A stretch of 62,000 nt of DNA from Acanthaster planci (taxonomy: Eukaryota; Echinodermata; Asteroidea; Valvatida; Acanthasteridae). Shown here piece by piece: positions 11,118 through 22,100 of the stretch (position 1 is its first letter; each line of letters starts with the position of its first letter). Under the pieces are notes generated by a model. It saw only the letters and a list, made by a program, of their open reading frames with translations. It was not told where the DNA came from and ran no database searches. The stretch lies in contig NW_019091670.1 of assembly GCF_001949145.1 (NCBI RefSeq), positions 7,915 through 69,914 on the forward strand, given 5' to 3'. The position numbers and the translations under genes are program-made.

Positions 11118-11455
11118 AGCACATATATAATCCAAAAATAATAATCTTTGAGTCAAAATGTCGACAACAGCTACGCCAGCTACGGCTATGCAGATCAAAC
11201 TGGCCAATACGAATAAAGACTGGCCTAGAAGTTATCCTCCACTCAAATACAGATTCAAATATATTTACAGTTTGTAATCCTGCGCCTCTATCCCACGTTA
11301 ACAAGTCAGGGCAGCCCAGGCTTGTTGTGCCTGCACCTGCAAAACTCGTATCTAATGCGCTAACATTCAATAAACCCACTATCAATCTTGCAGTCACAAA
11401 AATAAGAAGAGAATTGTTGCATGTGGTGGCGAGGAATGGCCATAATAAAGTCTTA

Positions 11456-11597
11456 NNNNNNNNNNNNNNNNNNNNNNNNNNNNNNNNNNNNNNNNNNNNN
11501 NNNNNNNNNNNNNNNNNNNNNNNNNNNNNNNNNNNNNNNNNNNNNNNNNNNNNNNNNNNNNNNNNNNNNNNNNNNNNNNNNNNNNNNNNNNNNNNNN
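11456..11597. other. Assembly gap (142 N)
   Basis: Run of N. Any reading frame across it is artefact. Confidence 0.99.
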
Positions 11598-13200
11598 TTT
11601 TTCAACCGTAGTTTTCAGCCCTTCTGCCCTCATACGAAAGCTCAAAGACCCAGGGAGTTGATCCTGGCGACGATTTACACAATCTCACCATTTTGGGGGC
11701 CAAACAATCTCCTTTTTCAAAAGATACTGTGGGGAGGGGCACTTTTAATGCTAATGAGCTGGTCAGAAATTCTCACTTGAATTAGTGGTCTGCACCCTTA
11801 GGATCCTTATCCAGCACAAAGAAAAAAAAATTCTAAGATGGCGGCCCGCAAAATGGCAGCCCGCAGATCAAAAGTCAGGAGAACCCCGCGAAATTTCCAA
11901 ACCGAGATGAATCTTAAGTTGCGCTTTGAAGACCGGGTGTTAAATTGCTCAAAGTTGGGTTAAAAACACATCTAAAGTAAAAATAATATCTACGGAAATT
12001 ATAAATTCAGATAGAATTAAACGAAAGATTAAAATGTGGATGACTTGATGCTGTAAAAGATCCAAGACAAAAGCGGCCTGGCTTACGGCGTCAGCGTTGC
12101 ACATCATTGCACTACCGCACTCAGGCTGATCACTTCACGTCGAGGTCAGGATAAAAAAAGATGATTAAAATCCATCCAAATGAACACAAAAATCCAAAAA
12201 GAATGTCACAAATCGAACAAACGTGGGTTAAAAGTCCTTTATTTATAGGATAAAAGCATTGATGGCGATTCAAAAGGCCATATTTTAAGCGATTTTCTTA
12301 GCCCAGAGCGAGAATAAAAATTTCATGTCCTTCCACACGCACAGCGCCCTCAGTAAAAAAAATAACCATGCTGCATGCTACAATCATGATACTATTCCTG
12401 TACTGAAGTAAATGCACACACTGCAGAACCAGAACTGGAAGACACTCAGAGCCGAAACAATTACCCTAGTGATCTATAAGTTCTCGACTGAATAAAGTAA
12501 TTCACAGAGCCTCAATAGCAATTTATATGCTTAGTCAGATAGAATTTAGGATGCACTTAAATCATACTGGCGATTTCGCCAAAGTACATGTACATGTGTC
12601 AAACGCTGCGTAATGATGCGCTGTTCAATGTTCAACGCATTACGTTATTTCTACGCTAAACATGCTAAAAGCAAGCTCACATATCTGCATGACTGGCATG
12701 TTTGCTCGTGCTGATCGTCACGTGTTTAAATGCACGTACAATTCTTATAATGTCCTTTCTTAGTGCAAGTGTTGTTGTTATTGAAATAGGTCACAACACA
12801 AATACATGTGATTCCCAGGCTCCCAAGAAAAAAAATGCAGAATTGTGGTACATGTTACCAGAACTGGAAGATTAGCAATCACAAAAGAAAAAATTACCCC
12901 AGTGATCTATAGAATTGTGGTACATCTGTGTTACTGTTTTTGCTTTTGGCCGCTTTTGTCTTCTTTTTAATGGAAAGCGCGCATAGACACCTTTACTATA
13001 CTGCGCGTAAAGTTTGCTTGAAGATAAATTCGTTATCACGCTCGCGCTCGTTGATCACTAATTTTGAAATTCTGTGTACCACTCGCACTCGTGTGATAAC
13101 TAATAATAGCCCATGTGTTCTGTTCGCCAAAGTACGGTACATGTACGCACGGTTTTTACCACAAAGGTGAACAATGATTCATTAGTTTGTAAGTGTAGAC
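11598..13200. other. Noncoding DNA upstream of the cadherin gene
   Basis: AT-rich with no supported exon. A diverged segment occurs twice, at about 12426-12483 and 12858-12915, sharing CCAGAACTGGAAGA and AGTGATCTATA. An ACATGTACATGT motif occurs at 12585. An imperfect inverted pair based on GTTATCAC...CTCG lies at about 13032-13100. Confidence 0.5.
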
Positions 13201-13293
13201 TTTGCTTTGATCGTATTCAAATAATTACCCTTATTTGGGACAAATTATTCTTTACTCCGCCCCTTAGAAATTTTGGACAACTTGTCCTCTATT

Positions 13294-13311
13294 ATGCAAA
13301 TAATGACGTCA
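13294..13311 (+). promoter_or_regulatory. Candidate promoter module: POU octamer plus CRE
   Basis: A perfect octamer ATGCAAAT (13294-13301) is followed after two bases by a perfect palindromic CRE, TGACGTCA (13304-13311). The pair is about 340 bases upstream of a strong GTAAGC donor (13649) that could end a noncoding first exon of the cadherin gene. POU and CREB/ATF factors are the known binders of these sites. Use in vivo is inference. Confidence 0.45.
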
Positions 13312-13329
13312 TGGCTTCGCTTTGATAAT

Positions 13330-13648
13330 CGACAGCTTAAAAAGCACACACCTTGCCGCAAAAGCCGTTCTGGTATGCGAGATACCTCCCTCGTTTCTAA
13401 ATTCGTATCGCTTCGCTTCCGGCGGGGACGATTCTGACCAAGCCAACCGTTGCCATTTTTCATGCAACAGTCATCATAGTCTAGTTCTTCGACGATGTGT
13501 CAGTGCGGTTGTTGTTGCGATATTGAACTTCCAGTTATTTGGACATTTTAGCAATTATTGGAAACGAAGATCCTCAACAGGACAGGCTACATCACCAGCA
13601 TATTCTTACGAACCGGTATTTTGGATACTGCGAGAAGGGTTGCAGCTG
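13330..13648 (+). other. Candidate noncoding first exon of the cadherin gene
   Basis: The coding first exon has a good splice acceptor upstream of its ATG (pyrimidine run then CAG, ending 14806), so an earlier untranslated exon is expected. The best donor upstream is CTG|GTAAGC at 13648/13649. The start is unknown; 13330 is only a guess downstream of the CRE. Confidence 0.4.
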
Positions 13649-14806
13649 GTAAGCACATCAGTGATTTTAGCTTAAGACCGTGTTTTCCTTGAAATCTGAA
13701 GGCTTGTTGCTGAAGTTGCCATTGCTGATTGCCAATTTGCCATGCTTGTCATAGGCCTACCATGTCTATGTGGTTTCGAAAAACAGGTTTTCAAAATGTA
13801 GTTGTGCAGTATTTTTCCTGATTGTTGTGAACTGTAAAACGCCTCGGTAGTCATTTCTACTATCAATTCCATGACGTGATTTTATTTGTTAAAATGAATT
13901 CTTACAACACAAGCATGATAAGTTTCTGGCAATTGAAATATTTATCGTAGCGCTCGATTTTTTTGAGCGTTGCCGAATTCCGTCATCTGGTCATGTCCCT
14001 TTGGTCGATGTGCTGATGTCCGATTTCCTGGAAGAATTCAGAAGTTTGTTTGACCAGGTCCTCGACAGTCCTGGTGCCACGATTTCTTCTTTAGCTTCAA
14101 TCATGTCAGCCATGATCAGTTGTTAAAAAGTGGGAAGACGTCACTCTGGTTTTAATGTGATTTAGAGAAACAAGGAAAATTGGGCTGACATCACTTTTCT
14201 GCATGTTGGCAATAATCCCGTCTGTGTCCCTTCCCCCTCCTTCAACAGGTGTGACCCTCACGACTTGCCCGATAACTGGTTACTTTTAATACAAATTTTA
14301 TTGAAACAGAGGATATGTTTTGTTGTTTAGGTTTAATGACAATGAATGTGCAAAAGGTTTACTCGAGCCTGTCCGAGAGGAAGAAAGAAATTCACTCTAA
14401 CATGATGTCGTATGCAGGGGTTCTATAAGGATTTGTGCACAAGGGTATCAAGTGGCGTCCGTACAATATATGAAACTCTTTCCAGAAGAAAGAATTCCAG
14501 GTACTATGGATGCCACTGGTTTTCCCTGCAGTGACACATTATTACTGAAGGTAATGAAATGCCCAAAAAGTCAAATTTAGCAATGAAATTATGGAGAAAT
14601 TCTCTTAAATAAGCACTTCAATTTTATAGACCAATTGCGTAGGGTTTGTGCACAGGGCATGACGTGGCCTCTAGTCTGTATGTATGGAATTCTTTATTTT
14701 AAAAAATACGAAATAAGCATTGTCTTTGCATATGACATGTAAATGTGTTTTAGGTGGCTCTTGTTTAATGAAGAAAAATTCATGAAGTTTATCTTTTTTG
14801 TTTCAG
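13649..14806 (+). other. Probable 5'-UTR intron
   Basis: Bounded by a GTAAGC donor and a TTTTTTGTTTCAG acceptor. It contains two similar segments (about 14428-14480 and 14643-14697), each with TTTGTGCACA followed by a GTGGC motif. No coding signal. Confidence 0.4.
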
Positions 14807-14875
14807 GTTGTTTTTTTCACATCAGGTGCAGGACACATAAAAGGGAACCTCTTGCACAGTGCAGGATTTAATCAC

Positions 14876-14881
14876 ATGTAA
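14876..14881 (+). promoter_or_regulatory. Start-stop uORF (ATGTAA) just before the main start
   Basis: In the 5' UTR an ATG is followed immediately by TAA, and the main ATG begins 2 bases later at 14884. Minimal AUG-stop uORFs are known to hold ribosomes and reduce or tune initiation at the next AUG. The main ATG has a strong context (ACCATGG). Confidence 0.7.
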
Positions 14882-14883
14882 CC

Positions 14884-16141
14884 ATGGCGGCAGCAGTCCG
14901 ATTGTTTGCCACCCTGCTCTTCATTTTGATTGTTCTCTTTGCCGTAACATTAGTTTCTGGTTTTGCCTTGCCACGCATTAATGTGCACTTTGATGCCAGG
15001 CCAGGGACAGTTCTCACTGAGTTTCATAATGAGGGACAGAGCTCCGAGTTGGATCCCCCCAGCTCATACTTAAGCATCACAGATGATGGTAGGCTGCTCA
15101 CCACAAGACCCCTGGTAGACTTACTGGGGACCAGCTTGACTGTCCATGTCACACACCGCAAAGGTGGCCGTTCTTGGAACGAGCGGATCATCGTGAGAGT
15201 CATCAACTCGGGCAAGGACTCCAAGCTGCATTTTGCCGACAGCAGGTATGAAGGTGTCATCACTGAAAACAATCCAGTGGGGCAGAAGGTCCAGGGGCTG
15301 TCGGACTTGCGAGTGACCGTGCCTGTGTACGCCCAAGACATGCCTGTCCAGTATGAGTTGCTCGGACCGGGGAGTGAGAAATTTCACCAGGAAGTATCAG
15401 AAGATGATTCAATCGTTAGAGTGTATGCCAGTGCTGAGCTGCACGTGGCAGAAAAGGAGTTTTATAAGCTTACGCTAGAAGCAGTCGTGAATGACGAGGT
15501 TGCCGTGACAGAGGTTCACATCCTGGTCCTTGGTTTGCACCCGCCCGTCTTCATTTTCCCGTCCTTCGTCTACAGCATTGCCGAAAACGCACCCAACGGC
15601 ACAGTAGCTGGCACAGTGTTTGCGGCAGACGAGGACCGTGGTGCAAATGGCCATGTAACCTACCACTTCCTGAAGCCCAACAGGTATTTCAAACTAGGAC
15701 AGGAAACCGGGAAGCTGACGGTTGCATCCCCACCCCCGGCGGGTGAGTACAACATGCAGGTTGTGGCACGTGATGATGGAACCCCTTCTCTGGAGTCTGC
15801 CCCAGTCCCGCTCCAAATAAGTGTTGACTCTGCCTCGTCGGGAAAGATCCCATATGGCAATGACATGCTCTTCCCTCCTGACTACAAACCCAGTAAGAGG
15901 CTACGACGGGACGTCCTCCCTGAACAGCGTGTCCCTGTCCCCGAGAACACGACTGTCAACACGGTTATCTACAATATTGCCAGTGTGAACGATACAGACA
16001 GGTTTGCCTTTGTCAACAATCCCGGTGCGTCATTTGGCTTGAATGAGACGACGGGTGAAGTGATCCTCCTTGCAGAACTCGACTATGAGGAGACAACACA
16101 GTACAACCTTGACATTCAGATCACAAATGTCGAAAATGCTG
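14884..16141 (+). CDS. Cadherin exon 1: signal peptide, repeats 1-3, furin site, most of repeat 4
   Basis: Residues 1-419. The start has ACCATGG context, and a hydrophobic leader ([16 protein letters not shown]) gives a signal peptide ending near residue 27. Three divergent repeats follow; they lack the usual DxNDN linkers. RLRR then D at residues 339-342 is followed by a PVPEN motif, the normal start of a cadherin repeat. Ends at a GTAAGT donor, phase 1. Confidence 0.95.
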
Positions 16142-19100
16142 GTAAGTATTGTCGTTTAGAAAAAAATTAACAATTGACAAATGCTGAATATGTGGCATGT
16201 TTGTACATGCATAGGTGCATGCAGAGTACTGGCTAACCTTAACCCCAATGATCCCCAAGCAGCCAAACTCCAATACCAGGGCCTGATGGAATCTGTTAGG
16301 ATGAGTACTGTACCAGTACGCTGACCGTGTTTAGTGTGGGATTTAGGCATACCAGAAGTGGAGTCCAACTGTTCATGTGCACTGTTTGTGTGGAGATTTG
16401 CAAGGATGGGGAAGGTTCCTTGTATGTATGTAAATTGGTATCACTCCTGGGAGTTCGGGTTAGAGACTTTACCTACATGTACATCATATTTGCATGTATT
16501 CCTTGTACTGAACAAGAGTTCATTTTTCCCCAGACTTTTTCAGGCGGTTCAAACAGAGCTTGTTGCCTATCCCAAGGAAACTATTCAGCAGCATCCAGCT
16601 GTAGAAACTAGGAAAATTAGTTGATCCAAACAGCGCATACATGTACATGTAGATGGCAATTTGAATCAACAGGTTTCATAATTTCCTGATCTCGGTAAAT
16701 TCATTGAGTATCAAGAAATGGCCAAGTCTTTTCAGTATGAACTGTCAATAGATCAACATGTTAGGCAAAGACAAAGTTGTCAAATTAAACTCCACACTTT
16801 CTCAGTTTTAAATTTCATGCATCCTTTCAAATCTTGAAGTTTGTGGAAAGATGGAACCAGACAGTCGGTGCTTTAGATGGCGATGGATGTCCCCTGAAAC
16901 TAAAGTGGAAATACATGTAATCTTTGTCCTGCACAGTGCACAGTCCCAGATTTCAAAGGATTCAGGGAGGATCCAGCCTTGTTCGCACTGGACTTTTTTC
17001 TGTGGGTTTTATAGAGCCGATCCGCACTTGGACATTTGACACAGGAAAATTTTACTGAGACTGCGGGAAAAGTAACTGAGCTAGCAATGCAATGACTTAC
17101 ATGTATGACGGCGCTTTGTGTGACCTGAATTTATTTTCGTCCTTAGACACAACATTACTGTCCTCATCCTCTCTAAATGGTGCACTCTGAACAGGTTAAT
17201 TGTCCAACAGTGTCAATAACATGCCACGATTGCAACCAAGAGGAAAAGGTTTACGGAAAGATATTGACCACAGGCCATACCGCGATGAAACGTGCAGTGC
17301 GCATGCATAGTTCCCTGTACGAAACATGCTGGGGTGCTCAGGCTGGATTTACGCTCCACCTGCCAGTTTTCTATGCTTTTACCGACTTGTGCTGTCCGAA
17401 CTGGACTTTCCGTCTCAGGAAAAGTGTCTTGATCATTTTTCCTGGGCAGAGGTTGGCCAGTAGAAATGATCTTGCGGCGCAGTAAAAGTTGCCAAGAGGA
17501 AAACTTCCTGGGATGTCCACACTGGACTTAAAATGGGAAAAGTAACCATTGTCTTGATAATGTGAACAACTTGCAATGTTCGGATATACAAAAAAAAATA
17601 CATCTTGAAAAAAGTTTGCGGTACCCACTGCTTCACTTGACTCGGACCGGCCAGCCGACCCCGGCAAGCTCAGTGGTCGAGTGGTTAAGACATCTGCACT
17701 AGTAAGCAGGAGGTCGTGGGTTCGAGTCCCACCCGAGTAAGTTTTGAAAATTGTTCATCAGTTGAAAGTACATGTACAGTTTAGGAATATATGTACACTA
17801 AAAATTTGGCATGATTTTGGAATGACCGTCTTTCATTTGGTTTGTACATGTACAGCACCAGTAGGTTGAAAAATTGCCCACAAAAATACAATATTCGGTT
17901 TCATTTTGAATAATTTTTCATTGTGAAAAGTTTGATGTACATGTATTAGTCAGGGAGGAAAACTTTGCCCTTGGTACAACTGCAAGACACCATTTGTTTA
18001 GTGGAGTGTGTGGTTGGAGTCCATACTGGGAACATTAATTGTTTTAACCACTTAAAAATCAGTATTGTGCTTATGGTTTGGCCCTTTTTGTCAAGATAGG
18101 ATTACAGGTAACTATCCTGACAAAAAATTCAGTTGGTAGTTTCAGAATGCTCTTCAAATGCACGCACATGTGTCATACATGTATCCAGGTTCAGAAATAC
18201 CAAGTTTTGGCATTGATCTACTACAAGCATTTCAGTTTCACATCAGCTGTTCTGTTATTAAGTGTGCCAGTAAATGTTTTCTTTTCTTCATCTGTGGTCT
18301 GATGTTTGTAGAACAGCACTTGTCCAACAACTGATATGGTGCAATATACATGTATTTAATGAAATACCAATTTACTTCACAAAATACTATTTAGTATTGC
18401 AGCAAGGCAAAATATGTTGAGGCGAACCACAGGGAAAGGAAACAATTTGAGAACTCCCCCTCACAATTGAGTTGACCTTGTTGCCTTCAGGATGTATACT
18501 TTTAAACTTAATTAAGTTGTCAGTTTGAAGGAATTAGATGTAATAGGTGAAAATTGAATCAAGTCCGCTAGGATCTGTGGGTGTTGGAGCAGGTTGGACA
18601 CACTTGCTAAAGTGGGAAATGTCATTATCATGGAGCTGGTCAGCGTTGAACAACTTGTCTTTGCTTTGCAAAAGGCAGGCATGATTTGTTTGCTGTAAAC
18701 TTTGTCGATTTGGATTAACGAAGAGGCAACAATAGTCCAGTCTCACGATCTGTGAAACTCTGTGCATGTACATGTACTGTTGCCCAGTACAAACACAAGA
18801 ATTTATTTCTTGAAAGTTGAATTTGAGTGTTTAATGCATGAACTACACAGGTGTTATGCAGCGATGATGTCTCATCACATCAGTTGGTCTTGAGACTTGA
18901 CTAAGTTGGCTTTCAGCTCTCATCTCTTGCTCCTTAGTAAGAAAAAAAAGGAGTTTTTACGGTATCTTCACCTTTGTGTCTTGCTGATATGTTAAATTTG
19001 GCTAAACGAGAGGTTAGACAAAGCAATAGCACTGTTAGTTACATTCTGCCATGAAAATACACTGTCACTGTTACAAACATCATACATGTGCAGTACATGT

Positions 19101-22100
19101 ACTTGTAGCACAAAAGCCAGAGTAAACATACCAACAGGATTTTGTTTTCAGGACTTCTGCCGTGACATTTCCCTGGGATATTTTGTCTGTTTTTTGATCA
19201 GAGCCAAGTAGTTACTGTACCACTAGGAGTGGGAATATGGTTGAAACATTTACATGTACATGTAGCTTTTAAAATTTATTTCACACTTTGATGTTCATTT
19301 TGAAATGAAGATGAACTGCCAATCCCAAACTTGAGAGAGTGCGCATTTAAATTTTCATCTCTATTAGTTTTTCCCCCTTAACCATGTGAAGATGTTGCAA
19401 GCAAAAGCACTGACAAGTTTGGACAATCAATTCTCATTGTAAATAGGAAACTGAATCCACTGTGGTGGATATGAATTGAGGTTTATATGAGGCTAAAAAT
19501 AAACAAAACTGGATAACAAAACCCTGGCCTCCTGTTCACACAAAACTGCATGAAACCTGCTCTACCAAGAACTCGCAACGAGCTACATTACAGGAAGTGA
19601 TGCAGGATTACATGTACATGTACCTGTGATGTAAAATACTTCCCAGTGCGCAAGATACATGTACGTGTAGGTGGGCTGCACTGTTGGGAATTCCCAGAAA
19701 AAAGGCATGGACCTCACATATTGTTACACTGAACCTTATTTGGAAGGAAGAGTGGTCCATACTTGTTCAGTGTTTAATCCAAGTGAGGTTTGAAAAACGC
19801 TTACGATTTTCTGTTGGGGAAGCTCAGTTACCTTAAATCAAAATGGTGTCTTATGACGTATTTCGGAAGGTTTGCTACGAAATGCTGAGGATTTTGCTTT
19901 TGGAGATGTTGGTCGTTGTTATTACTAGGGCTGTGCCAAATATCTAAATATTCAATTGATCATTGAATATTTGAATATCATTTTCCAAATTTGAATATTC
20001 GAATGCAAAATTTATGAAAAGAAAAGGGGAATTTTCTTTTATTTTAATTGAGAAAAATTGCACTATGGCGGCTTGTTTCAAGCAGATTCAGATGAAAAGT
20101 AGCAGAAATCTTGCAATGATTTGAACAGAATAGATATTACCAACAGGGCATGAAGTATTGTTCGTCTCCTACATGTACATGTATATCTTGCTAAATCATG
20201 GCCGGAGATATTAGAGGTGAGAAGCTATAGTGATTATGATGTACATGTGTACAATTGTGTGTGTTATTGCAACTGATTTTGTATATCGTTTGTTCATCAA
20301 CACTCTGCCGGTTTGTGCATGTATGACCGAATATTTGGGTATTCGATCGAATTGAAAGTCAAATACATTCGAGTAGTGAATTAGTCGAATTGACTCAGCC
20401 TACACGTAGATGCAGTGGATGTGTTGTACATACGTGTACATGTACATTCTTCCTTACTGTCGGCTGGTCAAGAGCTGTGTGCAGAATGCAAGTACCGGGT
20501 ACCGGTACATGTACATGTACATGTATAGCAGTGTAATCATACTACATGTACATGATGTACAAGAAAGAATCCATGGCATGGCAACTACATGTACTGTATA
20601 TGTACATGTACATGTGTAATTACCAACAGTGTGCCCTGGTGTCTCGGGTGATATTTGAAATTTCTAACTAAAAATAAAACTTTGTGAGATATCTTTGCAA
20701 CCTCTGTCAGTAGTATTTGCATGATACTATTTACTTTGGAAATTTAACATGAGAACCACAGGTCGATTTTGATTCTAACCACATTGGTACATACCATAGA
20801 AACCCCCTGAAATCAATCCTGGCTGAGCTTAATTAGCAGCAGGAAAGGAGGTGTTGGATAAATCCATTTCACACATCTGGAGACCACATTACACATGCGC
20901 CCGCTGAGTCCAGTTATGTACATGTACTGTACATGTACATATTTTCTTTCTCCCTTTGGTCTGGACAAAGGTACATGTAGTCCTCTGAGTTTCCAGATGG
21001 GTCGTTCTGTACCCCTCCCCACAGGCTATGAAGGATCAGTGTTTCAAGAAACCCTTTGACTGTACAAAAAAAACAGTACATGAGTTAGTCGGCGCCATGT
21101 CCTTTCTCTAAGGTTAAGGGAATGAAAAACTTCTGGCACCAGCACTGCACTCATGCACAGTACAAGGAGCATCCAGGATGTTAAACACGGTGGTTTTTTT
21201 TTTATAGAATATATGATGAGCTACTGAATATAACGCCTGGGAAGGACATGCAACCATTAAAATGTTCTTTTAATGAGACAAGCTTCAGGGAACTGAAGTG
21301 GGAAGTATGTGTGTTTAGATTTAACCTCAAAAAAATTATTCCTTGAAGGGTGTTTATCACAAAGGACAGTTTTTCTGAGGGCCTTTGTTGGGGGTTGGTT
21401 GACTCCGCTGAAATAGTTGTGGTATACATGTACATGTTTTCTACCATTCAAGGCGTAATTTGAGTTGTAAGGTCATGTACATGTACCTGCATGTACATGT
21501 AGGCTTACATACACATGTACATTTATGTTGGATTGTCTTAAATGGTGGGATCAATGCCATTTCTCATGATTTTTCTGCTTTGTTGTGGATCTACACATTC
21601 ATATCCCTTGCAGTACCTGTACAAAAAGTGCATATTCTGATACCTTGATGTTTGTGAGCAAGTGTGCATTTTGTTATGCTTCGTGCCTTAAAAAGTGCTC
21701 AGTGCAAGTAAATAATGTATGTACACATGTACATGTATTGCCAAACAGGAGGTCTCCCCCCCCAAAAAAAAATGGCCTCGCAAAATTGTTTTGAATGCAC
21801 GTTCACACATCGTTAGAAAATACCAAACCTCCCATCAAGAGGGCAGAGACAAATTCATGAGTGTACTAGTCCGTAGGGTCTAACATGTCTAAGGCTGTGT
21901 ACACACGGAAATGTCACTGACGTTACATTACATGTACTTGTGTATTAACCTATGGACGATTACTCCATGTTCTCTGCATTTGCTGGGACCTGTCAAACAA
22001 TCTGTCAAACATGTCTGGACCACAAGTGATTAACTACCACACATTCTTTGACCTTTTTTATGATTCCTGTATGCCAGGCTGCCTTTCCAAATAGACACAG

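Larger units (their letters stand above)
10114..11207 (-). pseudogene. LINE ORF1 with 2A-like peptide and two PHD fingers, split by an insertion
   Basis: On the minus strand the ORF begins at 11207 with a hydrophobic N-terminus of about 30 residues, then a 2A-like motif (residues 31-39) and a CxxC pair. It is then interrupted by the inverted-repeat element 10601-11019. Beyond that the original frame resumes: CxxC, then x4-H-x2-C completes PHD finger 1. A second PHD finger follows (CSVC, CDSC, HCACC, WICPFC). A Ser/Asp-rich and basic tail ends at a TAG just before 10114. PHD-type ORF1 proteins are known from CR1/L2-like elements; nucleic-acid or chromatin binding is inferred. The endonuclease and RT at 4834-2149 on the same strand may be its ORF2. 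Confidence 0.82.

Noticed and set aside
11327-11780. ORFs crossing the first N run
   Set aside because: Most of the length is N; not real coding evidence.
13030-13105. Inverted pair based on GTTATCAC...CTCG as a MITE
   Set aside because: Arms short and imperfect with no clear flanking duplication.
17668-17738. Functional tRNA gene
   Set aside because: Poor acceptor stem and an 8-base anticodon loop; fits a tRNA-derived repeat better.
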